Part shown: positions 15,120 to 24,071 of the stretch, piece by piece | Position numbering within the stretch: the stretch's first letter is position 1 | Layout of the letters: every line of letters begins with the position of its first letter | DNA from: DATFDN01 sp963756545 | GTDB lineage: Bacteria; Pseudomonadota; Alphaproteobacteria; Acetobacterales; Acetobacteraceae | NCBI GenBank assembly: GCA_963756545.1 | Contig: CAVWNY010000003.1 | Coordinates: forward strand, 372,001-436,000 | DNA: 64,000 nt | Direction: 5' to 3' | Made by a program: the position numbers and the translations under genes | Notes under the pieces: generated by a model | Database searches by the model: none | What the model was told of the DNA's origin: nothing | Seen by the model: the letters and a program-made list of their open reading frames with translations, nothing else

Positions 15120-15201
15120 GGCATCCGCTAGGTTAGCGAGGGCGTGCGCGAGGTGGCGACCCTGCGCGACGGGGCGAGGCGGGTGATCGTACCGGCAAGT
15201 C

Positions 15202-15324
15202 CGGCTGAAGCAGCGTGGCCAAGCGATCGGCGCCTATGATCTGCCTATCGCCGGACACGCGCGGCGTCGCGGTCTTGTGGTCGTGACGGGGAATCCTGGA
15301 GAGTTCTCGCGCGTGGACGGTCTG
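15202..15324 (+). pseudogene. Relic of a PIN-domain (VapC-type) toxin gene
   Basis: In one frame this stretch reads LKQRGQAIGAYDLPIAGHAR and then GLVVVTGNPGEFSRVDGL. This is the C-terminal part of PIN-domain toxins, usually (P)IGxYDLLIAxxA, then LVTxNxxEFxRVxGL. The N-terminal half with the first acidic residues is missing, there is no start codon in place, and no antitoxin is seen. It lies in the 286-bp gap before the acyl-CoA synthetase gene; nothing else was found there. Confidence 0.7.
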
Positions 15325-15405
15325 TGCTGTGGCCACCCCGATGCCCGGGTAGCCGCCACGCGCCCGTCATGCGACACTCGCGGCAATAAACGCGAGGGAA
15401 ATGCC

Positions 15406-17511
15406 ATGAGCGAGGCCGCAGCGCCGAATCGCGACCTGTCCACGATGCTGCGCCCGCGTTCCGTGGCGTTGATCGGCGCGACCGACCGGTCCCGCTGGTC
15501 GCAGGGCACCTTCGACAATCTGGTAAACCGGAAATATGCGGGCGAGGTGCATCTGGTCAGCCGTCGCGGCGGGATCGTGCATGGCCGCTCGGCGGCGACT
15601 TCCTGCGTCGCGGTCGGCCAGCCGATCGAGCTCGGCCTCATCATGGTGCCGCTCGCCGCGATGGAGGACGCCCTCGCCGACCTCGCCGCCGCGGGTGCGC
15701 GCAACGCCATCATGCTCACCTCGGGCTTCGCCGAGACCGGCGAGGAAGGGCGGGGGTTGCAGGAACGTCTGTCCGGGCTGGTGCGCCGCCATGGGATCTC
15801 GCTGCTTGGACCCAACTGCCTGGGCCTGGTGAACTTCCTCGACAACGTCCCGCTCTGGACGGGCGGCTTCCGCTCGCCGCGCAACCCCGGCTCGATCGCG
15901 GTCATCGCGCAGAGCGGCGCGACGGCCGCCTTCATCTCCGCGCTCGCCCAGCAGCACGAGATCGGGCTGAGCCACATGATCTCGACCGGCAACGAGGCCG
16001 ATCTCGACGCGGCGGCGTTCATCGGCCACCTGCTCGACAATCCCGAGGTGCGCGCCATTGCGCTGTTCGCCGAGACGATCCGCGACGCGGGCCGGTTCGC
16101 CGCCGTCGCGCGCAAGGCGCTGGCGGCGCGCAAGCCGATCGTGGTGCTGAAGATCGGCTTGTCGGACATCACCGCGAGGTCGGCGCAGGCGCACACCGGC
16201 GCGCTGGTCGGAGACGATCGCGTGTTCAACGGCGTCTGCCGCCAGCTCGGTATCGTGCGCGTGGATTCGATCGAGGATCTGCTGTTCACCGCCGATGTCA
16301 TCACGCGAACCGGCGTGGTGCGCGGCGAGGGCGCCGCCCTGGTCTCGATCTCGGGCGGCGCGTGCGAAATCTTCGCCGACCGCGCCTCGCTCAATGAGCT
16401 GCCGATCCCGCCGTTGTCCGAGCGTGCAGCCGCCGAGCTTCGGACCGCCCTGCCGGCCTTCGGCACGCCGCATAACCCGCTCGACATCACCGGCGGCGCG
16501 GTGCTGCAACCAGACCTGTTCGAGCAAGGTTTGCGCATCCTGGGCGCGCAACCGGAGTTCTCCGCGCTCGCCTGCCTGTTCGACGTGCCGACATCGGAGG
16601 AATCCGCGACCGAGTTCGTCATCGCCGCGCTGAAGCACATCGGCGCGGGACTGAGGGCGGCGCCGATCCCCGCGCTGATGATGAGCCACACGGTCAAGCC
16701 CGTTACCGAGACCGCCTATCGCATTTTGCGGGAAACCGAGCTGCCCTATGTCGGCTGCGGCATCCATCACGGCGCGAACGCGCTCGGGAATGCCTTCTGG
16801 TGGTCCGAGCAGGTCCGGCGCGGCATCGCGCCAGCGGACGGGCTCCCCGCCGCCAAGGTCGAGGCGCTGCCCGCGTCTGAGAGGGCCGCGTTGACCTTCC
16901 TCGCCGAGCATGGCGTGCCGGTCATCCCCACCGAGCTTGCGACCGACGCCGATCAAGCGGTCGCGGCGGCGCGGCGCATCGGCGGAAAGGTCGTGCTCAA
17001 GATCGCCTCCGACGACATCCGGCACAAAAGCGACATCGGCGGCGTGGCACTGAACCTGGAGGGCGACCCGGCCGTGACCGAGGCGTATCGGCGCGTGCGA
17101 TCGGTCGCCCCGGCCGGCGCGCGCGTCGACGGCGTGCTGGTGGCACCGATGCGCGCCGGCGGGATCGAGCTGTTCGTGGGCTGTACCAGCGACGCGCAAT
17201 GGGGACCGGTGATCGCCGTCGGGCTCGGCGGCGTATGGGTGGAGGTGCTTCAGGATGTCGCGCTGCGCCCGCTGCCGGTGGCGCCTGCCGAGGCCAGGCG
17301 GATGCTGGGCGAGCTGCGCGGCGCCAAGCTTCTGGCCGGCGCGCGGGGCCTTCCGGCCGCCGACCTCGATGCCGTGGCGGCGGCGGTCGCGGCGATCGGG
17401 GATGCCGCGCTGGCGCTCGGCCCGGATCTGGATGCGCTGGAGGTGAACCCGCTCTGGGTCCGCGGCAGCCATGTGGAGGCATTGGATGCACTGGCAACCC
17501 GGAGAGCATAA
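15406..17511 (+). CDS. Acyl-CoA synthetase, NDP-forming (acetate-CoA ligase/succinyl-CoA synthetase-like)
   Basis: This 701-residue fusion has a CoA-binding domain (PRSVALIGATDRSRWSQG at about 17-34), two ligase-CoA domains (LLGPNCLGLVNF; a presumed phospho-His region AHTGALVG at about 264-271), and a C-terminal ATP-grasp domain (KVVLKIASDDIRHKSDIGGV, then GGIELFVGCTSDAQWGPVIAVGLGG, EVNPLW). It converts an acid plus ATP and CoA to acyl-CoA with ADP and phosphate; the substrate is undefined. The start at ATG 15406 has gaggg upstream. Earlier in-frame codons fall in the PIN relic. The globin gene follows 32 bases downstream. Confidence 0.92.
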   Translation: MSEAAAPNRDLSTMLRPRSVALIGATDRSRWSQGTFDNLVNRKYAGEVHLVSRRGGIVHGRSAATSCVAVGQPIELGLIMVPLAAMEDALADLAAAGARNAIMLTSGFAETGEEGRGLQERLSGLVRRHGISLLGPNCLGLVNFLDNVPLWTGGFRSPRNPGSIAVIAQSGATAAFISALAQQHEIGLSHMISTGNEADLDAAAFIGHLLDNPEVRAIALFAETIRDAGRFAAVARKALAARKPIVVLKIGLSDITARSAQAHTGALVGDDRVFNGVCRQLGIVRVDSIEDLLFTADVITRTGVVRGEGAALVSISGGACEIFADRASLNELPIPPLSERAAAELRTALPAFGTPHNPLDITGGAVLQPDLFEQGLRILGAQPEFSALACLFDVPTSEESATEFVIAALKHIGAGLRAAPIPALMMSHTVKPVTETAYRILRETELPYVGCGIHHGANALGNAFWWSEQVRRGIAPADGLPAAKVEALPASERAALTFLAEHGVPVIPTELATDADQAVAAARRIGGKVVLKIASDDIRHKSDIGGVALNLEGDPAVTEAYRRVRSVAPAGARVDGVLVAPMRAGGIELFVGCTSDAQWGPVIAVGLGGVWVEVLQDVALRPLPVAPAEARRMLGELRGAKLLAGARGLPAADLDAVAAAVAAIGDAALALGPDLDALEVNPLWVRGSHVEALDALATRRA

Positions 17512-17543
17512 ATACGCGGCACCGTTGCGTTGAGGAGTGGCTG

Positions 17544-18002
17544 ATGCATCCCCGTGCCCGCCCCCGCGCCCCCCATCCGGATGCTCCCGGGCTGCCGGTC
17601 GGGATCGACGAGTCTCTTGTCCGCCTCGTCGTCGAGACCTTCTACACCAAGGTTCGTCGCGATCCCGTGCTGGGACCTATCTTCGAGGAGGCCGTTTCCG
17701 ACTGGCCGGACCATTTCGACCGCCTCAGCGCCTTCTGGTCGTCGCTGACCCTCATGACCGGCCGCTACAAGGGCGACCCCTTCGAAGTACACCTCAAGCT
17801 GCCCGCGCTCGGACCCGATCATTTCCGAATTTGGCTGGGCCTGTTCGATCAGACTCTCGCCGAACTATGCACCCCGGCTCAGGCCGAGGTGTTCCGCGTC
17901 CGCGCGGAGCGGGTAGCGGAAAGCTTGAACCTTGGGTTGGCAATCCGCCGGGGAGAGGCGCCGTTGCCGGTCAAGCGTCGGCGCCCGCAGACGGCCGAGT
18001 AA
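17544..18002 (+). CDS. Group III truncated haemoglobin
   Basis: This 152-residue globin has the truncated-haemoglobin pattern: FYTKVRRDPVLGPIFEEAV, WPDHFDRLSAFWSSLTLMTGRYKG (B/C/E helices), and the proximal region LPALGPDHFRIWLGLFDQT with the haem-ligand His just after LGPD. The HLKLPALGPDHF block is typical of group III. Roles in oxygen or NO chemistry are suggested for the family but not settled. A gaggag ribosome-binding site precedes ATG 17544. It lies directly downstream of the acyl-CoA synthetase and may be co-transcribed. Confidence 0.9.
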   Translation: MHPRARPRAPHPDAPGLPVGIDESLVRLVVETFYTKVRRDPVLGPIFEEAVSDWPDHFDRLSAFWSSLTLMTGRYKGDPFEVHLKLPALGPDHFRIWLGLFDQTLAELCTPAQAEVFRVRAERVAESLNLGLAIRRGEAPLPVKRRRPQTAE

Positions 18003-18103
18003 ATACCTCACGCACATTTATAGTCCGACCTGTCCTTCCCAACGTTCATCCTGAACCGACGGTCAGGTACAGTGCGCCAAACATGAAGGGTCGGGGGGAA
18101 TCT

Positions 18104-18667
18104 ATGTATGCATTGCTCGTCGCGTCTGTGCCTGCTGCCTTGATCCTTGCAGCGCCCATCGGCGTAGGGACACAAACCGTAAGTGGCCAGCAACGACCCA
18201 ACACCGATGCGGAATTAATCCAGAACGCAATGTCGGCGGCACCGGCGACGATCTCAGAAGGCGCGACCATCATCGCTATGGAAGGCGACAAGGTGCGCAC
18301 ACTCCGGCAAGGCAAGAACGAGTATACCTGCGTGCCGGACGATGCCAACTCGCCGGGCAACGACCCGATGTGCCTGGATCGCAATGCAATGGAGTGGCTG
18401 CAAGCATGGATGGACCACAAGGATGCCCCAAAGGGTAAAATGGGCCTCGTCTATATGCTGCAGGGCGGATCCGATGCCAGCAATGACGATCCCTTCGCAA
18501 CTAGCCCGCCGCCCAGCAAGCAGTGGGTCACGACGGGGCCGCACGTAATGGTGGTCGGAATGGCCGGGATGTTGGACGATCTGCCGAGAACAGCGGATAT
18601 ACCAACAAAGCCATTCATCATGTGGGGCGGAAGCTCATACGAGCATGTCATGATGCCGGTAAAGTAA
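18104..18667 (+). CDS. Secreted protein of unknown function (187 aa)
   Basis: ATG 18104 with a strong ggggggaa site upstream opens a protein with a signal peptide (hydrophobic MYALLVASVPAALILAAPIG, then an Ala/Gln site). The mature part has ISEGATIIAMEGDKVRTLRQG, a Cys pair in EYTCVPDD...DPMCLDRNAMEWL, then KMGLVYMLQGGSDASNDDPFA and WVTTGPHVMVVG. The Cys pair and Trp/Met richness suggest a folded periplasmic or exported protein. G+C is lower than its surroundings. I do not recognise the family. A family B repeat follows 27 bp after the stop. Confidence 0.75.
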   Translation: MYALLVASVPAALILAAPIGVGTQTVSGQQRPNTDAELIQNAMSAAPATISEGATIIAMEGDKVRTLRQGKNEYTCVPDDANSPGNDPMCLDRNAMEWLQAWMDHKDAPKGKMGLVYMLQGGSDASNDDPFATSPPPSKQWVTTGPHVMVVGMAGMLDDLPRTADIPTKPFIMWGGSSYEHVMMPVK

Positions 18668-18694
18668 TACCGGCGCGCACTGTGGCCTAATACC

Positions 18695-18847
18695 AGCCCG
18701 CCTAATGATTGACCCTTCGCCGTCGTCATGGCCGGGCTTGGCCCGGCCACCCACGTCTTGAACAACCGCAAAGACGTGGGTGCCCGGCCTTCGCCGGGCA
18801 TGACGAACGCATTATGGATCGGTCAGTGTCTAAGCCGGTTGGTATAA
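18695..18847. repeat. Palindromic repeat, family B, copy 2 (long form)
   Basis: Nearly identical over its whole length to 884-1035 and sharing the core of 28953-29036. It lies between convergent genes (secreted protein ending 18667, isomerase ending 18970), where its stems could also act as a terminator. The rest of 18668-18969 shows no gene. Confidence 0.88.
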
Positions 18848-18969
18848 CCTCTTCGGGCCAAGGAGGACCGCTTGGGAGGACAGGTCGGACCATGGTGCGC
18901 CAGGTACGAGAATTGACTACGGAGGCACGGAGATTGCAGAGACGCTTCTCTCCGTGATAGATTGTCTCT

Positions 18970-19575
18970 TTAGCCCCGTCCCAGGCGCCGCTCGACGAAC
19001 TCCAGCCGGTCCTGGCCCCAGAAGATTTCCTCGCCGATGACATAGCTCGGCGCCCCGAAGACGCCGCGCGCGAGCGCCGCCTCGGTGTCGCGGTCGCGTT
19101 GCTCGGCCCAACGCGGCTCCGTTCCCAGAGCCATCAGGGCAGGCGCATCAAGCCCGATCTCGCCGACCAGCCGCGCCAGCGTCGGCGGATCGCCGGTATC
19201 CTGCTCCTCCTCCCACAACGCCTTCAGCACGCGATGGGCGAGCGCGATCGCCGGGGCATCGCCGATCGTCTCGCGCGCCGCGATCACGCACCGCGCCGCC
19301 TGCGCCTCGTTGGCGGGAAAGAAGCGCGGCTTGATGTGGATCGGGACGCCGAGATACGCGCGCCACCGCTCAAGCTCCATCAGGCGATAGGCTTGGCGCT
19401 GGGGTGCGCGCTTGGGCAGCGGCAGCCCGCCCGAGGCGGGAAAGATGGCCCCGAAATCGACCGGAAAGATCCGCACGCTGGCACCGTGCCGTGTCGCCAT
19501 CGCCTCCAGCCGGGCCGCGCCCAAATGGGTCCAGGGCGAGTTCAACGAGGCGTAGTAGTCGATGTGCAGGGCCAT
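18970..19575 (-). CDS. 2-hydroxychromene-2-carboxylate isomerase/DsbA-like thioredoxin-fold protein
   Basis: This 201-residue protein belongs to the HCCA isomerase/kappa-GST branch of the DsbA family: an N-terminal thioredoxin strand HIDYYASLNSPWTHLGAARLE with Ser-Pro in place of the CxxC motif, a helical middle, and a C-terminal GVFGAPSYVIGEEIFWGQDRLEFVERRLG. Members isomerise aromatic-degradation intermediates with glutathione; others are uncharacterised. ATG 19575 is preferred over 19611 because the domain begins there. The gene upstream on the same strand is a VOC protein. Confidence 0.88.
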   Translation of the reverse strand: MALHIDYYASLNSPWTHLGAARLEAMATRHGASVRIFPVDFGAIFPASGGLPLPKRAPQRQAYRLMELERWRAYLGVPIHIKPRFFPANEAQAARCVIAARETIGDAPAIALAHRVLKALWEEEQDTGDPPTLARLVGEIGLDAPALMALGTEPRWAEQRDRDTEAALARGVFGAPSYVIGEEIFWGQDRLEFVERRLGRG

Positions 19576-19627
19576 GCGTGCATCATCCTCCGCGTCGCAC
19601 GAACGCCGCAAGTCCGCACTGACCCTT

Positions 19628-20470
19628 CTATTCGCGAAACTCCAGAGCCACGCCGAACGCGGCCGAGGCGGGGACCACGATGCGCGCCGCCTCGCGCAGC
19701 GCGTCGACCCCGCCCGCCGACAGCGCCGCCGCGGTCTGATCCAGCGAGCGGGTCCGCAAGGTCAGCGCCGCCATGAACGTCCGTCGCCCCGCCGCGTCCG
19801 GCGCGGCCGGTCCGAAGTTGGCCGCGAGGGCAGCCGGGGTCACGATGTCGAACCGCGACAGGCCGACCAGCAGCACGCGGTTTTCGCCGTCGCCCCGCAC
19901 CGAAGCCGCGCCGAACATGGAGGCGAACAGCGCCGCCAGTTCCGTCGGGTCTTCGGCGGCGATCACCGCCCGCATCACGCCGATCGCGCCGTTGGCGTGA
20001 TGGCGCCATTCGTCGCGCCAGATGAGGTCGCGGGTGAAGTGGTGGCAGAAATAGAGACGCCCGGCCTCGGTCGTGCCGGGTCTGAGCCGCACGGTGCGGA
20101 ACACGGCGTCCCGCCGCTCGCCTCTTGCGAGTTCCACCGGGCGGGAGAACTGATTGGGCGGATCGATGGGAACGCCCGCCGCGTTCAGCGCCGCGTACAC
20201 GCCGGCCGAATCCTCGGTGCCGAACACCAGTCCGTTGAGGCCGACCGGCGCCTCCAGGATCTCCGCGCGCCCTGTGTTGCCGGCCGGCGCCGCGATCAGC
20301 TCCAGGTATTCGGTGCCGAAGATCGCCAGGTGGTTCATCGTGCCAAGCGTGTGATGGCCGCGCGGTGTCAGCGTGAAGCCGAGCCGGCGGTATGTCTCAA
20401 GGCCTTCGTCGATCCGGTCGCGGACATTGACCACGACGTGATCGAGCGTGGGAACCGGCAGATCGGACAT
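19628..20470 (-). CDS. VOC family protein (glyoxalase-like, two-module)
   Basis: This 280-residue protein starts TLDHVVVNVRDRIDEGLETYRRLGFTLTPRGHH. It has a typical YLELIA strand and a second module from about residue 130 (LYFCHHFTRDLIW; VMRAVIAAEDPTELAALF). This fits glyoxalase-like (PF13468-type) proteins. ATG 20470, preceded by ggag at good distance, is preferred over GTG 20485, which overlaps the ychF stop. It is the last gene of the rplY-pth-ychF run, but its function need not be linked. Confidence 0.82.
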   Translation of the reverse strand: MSDLPVPTLDHVVVNVRDRIDEGLETYRRLGFTLTPRGHHTLGTMNHLAIFGTEYLELIAAPAGNTGRAEILEAPVGLNGLVFGTEDSAGVYAALNAAGVPIDPPNQFSRPVELARGERRDAVFRTVRLRPGTTEAGRLYFCHHFTRDLIWRDEWRHHANGAIGVMRAVIAAEDPTELAALFASMFGAASVRGDGENRVLLVGLSRFDIVTPAALAANFGPAAPDAAGRRTFMAALTLRTRSLDQTAAALSAGGVDALREAARIVVPASAAFGVALEFRE

Positions 20471-20481
20471 CGGCGTCTCCC

Positions 20482-21576
20482 TCACACGTTAAATCGGAAC
20501 AGCAGTACGTCGCCGTCACGCACAACGTACTCCTTTCCCTCCACGCGCATCCTGCCCGTCTCCTTGGCGCCCGCCTCGCCCTTGCACGCCACGTAGTCGT
20601 CATAGGCGATCGTCTCGCAGGCGATGAAGCCGCGCTCGAAGTCGCCGTGGATCACGCCCGCCGCCTGCGGCGCCTTGGTGCCGCGCGTGAGTGTCCAGGC
20701 GCGCGCTTCCTTCGGGCCGACGGTGAAGAACGTGACGAGCCCCAGCAGATCGTAGCCGGCGCGGATGACGCGATCGAGGCCGCTGTCATGCAGCCCCAGG
20801 CCGGCCAGGAACTCGCCGCGGTCTTGCTCGGCCAACTGCGCCACCTCGGCCTCGATGGCGGCGGAGACGACCACGAGGCGGGCGCCCTCCGCCGTGGCCC
20901 GTTCCGCCACGCGCGCCGAGAACGCGTTGCCGGTCGCGGCCGAGCCCTCCTCGACGTTGCACACGTAAAGGACGGGCTTGGAGGTCAGGAGTTGCAGCCG
21001 CCGCGCCGCCTCGGCGCCGTCGGGCGTGATCGCCGTGCGCGCCGGACGGCCAGCCTGCAACGCGGCGACGATCGGCTCCATCAACGCGACCTGCGCCAGG
21101 GACTCCTTGTCGCCGCCGCGCGCCTTCTTCTGCGCCGCGACCAGCCGCTTTTCCAAACTGTCGAGATCGGCCAGCATCAGCTCGGTGTCGACCGTCTCGG
21201 CGTCGCGCACCGGGTCGATGCTGCCCTCGACATGGGCGACGTCGGCATCCTCGAAACAGCGCAGCACATGGATGATCGCGTCCACCTCGCGGATGTTGGC
21301 GAGGAATTGGTTGCCCAGGCCCTCGCCCTTGGACGCGCCGCGCACCAGCCCGGCGATATCGACGAATTCCAGGCTGGTCGGGATGATCTTGGCCGACTTG
21401 CCGATCGCGGCGAGGGTGTCGAGCCGGCCATCCGGCACGGCAACGCGCCCGACATTCGGCTCGATCGTGCAGAACGGGTAGTTCGCCGCCTGCGCCGCCG
21501 CCGTCGCGGTTAGCGCGTTGAACAGCGTGGACTTGCCCACGTTGGGCAAGCCCACAATTCCGCAGTTGAAGCCCAT
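20482..21576 (-). CDS. ychF: Redox-regulated ATPase YchF (Obg-related)
   Basis: The 364-residue protein has the P-loop GLPNVGKSTLFNAL (9-22), switch and G3 block DIAGLVRGASKGEGLGNQFLANIREVDAI, a long coiled-coil A-domain, the NVEEG variant in place of NKxD (which gives ATP preference), and a C-terminal TGS domain (TFFTVGPKEARAWTLTRGTKAPQAAGVIHGDFERGFI). It binds ribosomes and modulates stress responses. Its ATG overlaps the pth stop by one base (TAATG). Confidence 0.97.
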   Translation of the reverse strand: MGFNCGIVGLPNVGKSTLFNALTATAAAQAANYPFCTIEPNVGRVAVPDGRLDTLAAIGKSAKIIPTSLEFVDIAGLVRGASKGEGLGNQFLANIREVDAIIHVLRCFEDADVAHVEGSIDPVRDAETVDTELMLADLDSLEKRLVAAQKKARGGDKESLAQVALMEPIVAALQAGRPARTAITPDGAEAARRLQLLTSKPVLYVCNVEEGSAATGNAFSARVAERATAEGARLVVVSAAIEAEVAQLAEQDRGEFLAGLGLHDSGLDRVIRAGYDLLGLVTFFTVGPKEARAWTLTRGTKAPQAAGVIHGDFERGFIACETIAYDDYVACKGEAGAKETGRMRVEGKEYVVRDGDVLLFRFNV

Positions 21577-22157
21577 TACACCCCGTCGTCCCGCGCCAGC
21601 AGCGCCACTTTGGTCATGAAATCCTCCGGGCGGCCCTCGGCGAGCAGCGGCGCCGCCTCGGCGACCGCGTCCAGCATGGCGATCAGCCCGGCGCGTTCGT
21701 CCTTGACGAAATCGCCCAGCACATGACCCAGCACGCGCTCCTTGGAGCCGGGATGACCGATGCCGAGGCGCACGCGCCAATACTCCGGCGAGCCCAGCAT
21801 CCGGTCCATGCTGCGCAGCCCGTTGTGCCCCGCCGCGCCGCCGCCGAGCTTCACGCGCACCTTGCCGGGCGCGAGGTCAAGCTCGTCGTGGAACGCGGTG
21901 AGCGCTTCCGTGGGCAGCTTGTAGAAGGCCGCCGCCGCCCGCACGCTCTCGCCGGAGTCGTTCATGTAGGTCAGCGGCTTCAGCGCGATCACCCGCTGCC
22001 CGGCAATGCTGCCTTCGGCCATCACGCCCTTGAACCGGTTCCGCCACGGCCCGAAGCCGTGGCGGTGCGCGATCACGTCGATCGCCATGAAGCCGACATT
22101 GTGCCGGTTCCGGGCCTGCCCCGGTTCCGGATTGCCGAGGCCGACCCAGAGCTGCAT
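21576..22157 (-). CDS. pth: Peptidyl-tRNA hydrolase
   Basis: This 193-residue enzyme releases tRNA from drop-off peptidyl-tRNA. It shows LWVGLGNPEPGQARNRHNVGF with the catalytic His in the NRHNVGF block, KPLTYMNDSGESV, and HDELDLAPGKVRVKLGGGAAGHNGLRS. Length is normal. It lies in the conserved rplY-pth-ychF arrangement, 21 bases after rplY, and is translationally coupled to ychF. Confidence 0.97.
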   Translation of the reverse strand: MQLWVGLGNPEPGQARNRHNVGFMAIDVIAHRHGFGPWRNRFKGVMAEGSIAGQRVIALKPLTYMNDSGESVRAAAAFYKLPTEALTAFHDELDLAPGKVRVKLGGGAAGHNGLRSMDRMLGSPEYWRVRLGIGHPGSKERVLGHVLGDFVKDERAGLIAMLDAVAEAAPLLAEGRPEDFMTKVALLARDDGV

Positions 22158-22178
22158 CGCGGTGGATCGAGCGCGGCG

Positions 22179-22862
22179 CTACTTTCTCCCGCCGCCCCTC
22201 GACGACGCGGGCGCCCTGGCCGGGGCCGCCCGTGCGGGGGCCGCCGCCGCGATTGGTGTCGGCGCGCCGGCCGTCTCCGGCGCGACCTCGGCCACCTTCA
22301 CCGGCGGCGCGACGGTCGCGACGACGAAGTCGCGGTCGGCGATGACCGGGCGGACGCCCTCGGTGCCCTTCAGGTCGTGCCAGCGCACGTTGTCGTTGAA
22401 ATCGAGCCCGGTGAGGTCGGCCGTGAACTGCTCGGGGATGTTCTCCGGGTCGGCCTGCACCTCGACCGCGTGGCGCACCACGTTCAGTACGCCGCCGCGC
22501 TTGATCCCGCTCGACAGCCCCTCGTTTTCGAAATGCACGGGCACCGACACGCGGATGCGCTCGCCTGCGGCGAGACGCTGGAAATCGACGTGCTCGGGCT
22601 GATCCGTGACGGGGTGGTACTGCACGGCGCGGATCAGCGCGCGCGTGCTCGCACCGTCGGCCTTGATCTCATAGACGCGCGACTGCCAGCCCGGACGCTG
22701 CAACTCGCGCAGCACCGCGCGTGGTTCCAGCGCCAGGAGGGAAGGCTCCTGGTGCGCCCCATAGATGATGGCCGGCACCTTGCCCGCCCGCCGGGTCGCC
22801 CGCGCCGCCCCCTTACCGGCCCGTGCGCGCACCTCGGCCTCGATCGCCACGAAACCGACCAT
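22179..22862 (-). CDS. rplY: 50S ribosomal protein L25 (Ctc-type)
   Basis: The 227-residue long form of bL25 has an N-terminal 5S-rRNA-binding domain (IEAEVRARAGKGAARATRRAGKVPAIIYG) and the CTC beta domain (HVDFQRLAAGERIRVSVPVHFENE; GGVLNVVRHAVEVQADPENIPEQFTADLT), followed by an Ala/Pro-rich tail ending SSRGGGRK. ATG 22862 is used because the frame upstream to 22976 has no homology. First gene of the rplY-pth-ychF operon. Confidence 0.95.
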   Translation of the reverse strand: MVGFVAIEAEVRARAGKGAARATRRAGKVPAIIYGAHQEPSLLALEPRAVLRELQRPGWQSRVYEIKADGASTRALIRAVQYHPVTDQPEHVDFQRLAAGERIRVSVPVHFENEGLSSGIKRGGVLNVVRHAVEVQADPENIPEQFTADLTGLDFNDNVRWHDLKGTEGVRPVIADRDFVVATVAPPVKVAEVAPETAGAPTPIAAAAPARAAPARAPASSRGGGRK

Positions 22863-23010
22863 GATCGCTCCTTCGCCCATTTGGGCAACGATAAAGCGCC
22901 GGCCTCCAAGGGGTGCCGGCGAAGGCGCGGGGTGTAGCGGAGAGGGCCGGGCAGGGCAAGGTCGAGCCGCAGGCAATTCGCGGGAGCCGCGAACGGGATA
23001 CTATGGCGCG

Positions 23011-24036
23011 ATGGATCTCGATCCGCTCGGCTATTACGCCCGCCTCGGGGTGGCGCCCGACGCCGCTCCCGGCGAGGTGAAACGGGCCTTCCTCCGTCAG
23101 GCGCGGCTTCTGCACCCGGACGTGCCGGGCACCGGCGACGCGGCGGCATTCGTGCGGCTGAAGGAAGCGTACGACGTGGTGTCGAGCCCGTTGCGACGCG
23201 CCGCGTATCGACGGACGGCGTTGGCCGGTTCGGCGCAGCCCCCGCCGGTCCAGCCGAAGCCGCCGCTCGCCGAGGGCACCTCGCAGGGTCCGTGGCTCGC
23301 CGCGCTCGGGGCCGTTTTGATCGCCACCGTGATCGCGGCCATGCTCCTGTTCCAGGTGGGAGAACCGGCATCCCCTCCGACGCCTTCGGCCGGCGTGCCG
23401 GCCGAGCCCGCGCGCACCGCTCCCATTCGACCGGCCGCACCGCCTCCCGCGCTGGCCGGCATGCCCGATCACTATATCCTCCCCGGCGCCGGGCCAGCGG
23501 TGGTCTGGCGCGGTGATCCAGCGGGTGGGTCGCTCACGCCGGCGGGCGCGCTGGCGGCTTTCGCGCCGGTCCATGTGCCCGCGCTTCCCGCACCGGCCGG
23601 TTTGGTGCCGGTCGCGCTGGCGGATGGCGGGGTCGGATACGTCGATGCCGCGCGACTAATGCCGGGCGATGCGCTCGCTGCCCGGCGGGCAGCCTGCGCC
23701 AATTCGGCGGGCCGGCCGCCCGACAACGGCGAGGTGCTCGCCCATTCCGGCACGGGCGAGGCCCGCGTGACCCTGGCGAATGCCTCTATCAGCCCGGCCG
23801 TGGTCGCGCTCCGCGATGGCGCAGGACACGGTGTCGCGCTTGTATATCTCGCCCCGCGCGGGGCGGCCCAGCTTGTCGGGCTGCCGCCCGGACCATGGAC
23901 AGCCGAGGTCGCCTTCGGCGAGCTTTGGAGCCGCGCCTGCACGGCGTTCGTGGCGGGGGAACGCGTGCTGCGTTCGCCCGCCCCGCTGCCGCAGGGCGGC
24001 ACGCTCACGATCGGCCCGCACGCGCCGGGAGGCTAG
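23011..24036 (+). CDS. J-domain membrane protein
   Basis: This 341-residue protein has an N-terminal J domain (YYARLGVAPDAAPGEVKRAFL, with the Hsp70-stimulating HPD at 35-37, then FVRLKEAYDVVSSPLRRAAY), a Pro-rich linker, a single transmembrane helix (about 95-116, LAALGAVLIATVIAAMLLF), a Pro/Ala-rich stretch and a C-terminal domain of about 190 residues of unknown function. Topology suggests a cytoplasmic J domain recruiting DnaK and a periplasmic tail. It is divergent from rplY (148 bp). I cannot name the C-terminal domain. Confidence 0.85.
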   Translation: MDLDPLGYYARLGVAPDAAPGEVKRAFLRQARLLHPDVPGTGDAAAFVRLKEAYDVVSSPLRRAAYRRTALAGSAQPPPVQPKPPLAEGTSQGPWLAALGAVLIATVIAAMLLFQVGEPASPPTPSAGVPAEPARTAPIRPAAPPPALAGMPDHYILPGAGPAVVWRGDPAGGSLTPAGALAAFAPVHVPALPAPAGLVPVALADGGVGYVDAARLMPGDALAARRAACANSAGRPPDNGEVLAHSGTGEARVTLANASISPAVVALRDGAGHGVALVYLAPRGAAQLVGLPPGPWTAEVAFGELWSRACTAFVAGERVLRSPAPLPQGGTLTIGPHAPGG

Positions 24037-24071
24037 ATTCGACGCCGCGACACCACAGGGAGGAACCGGCC

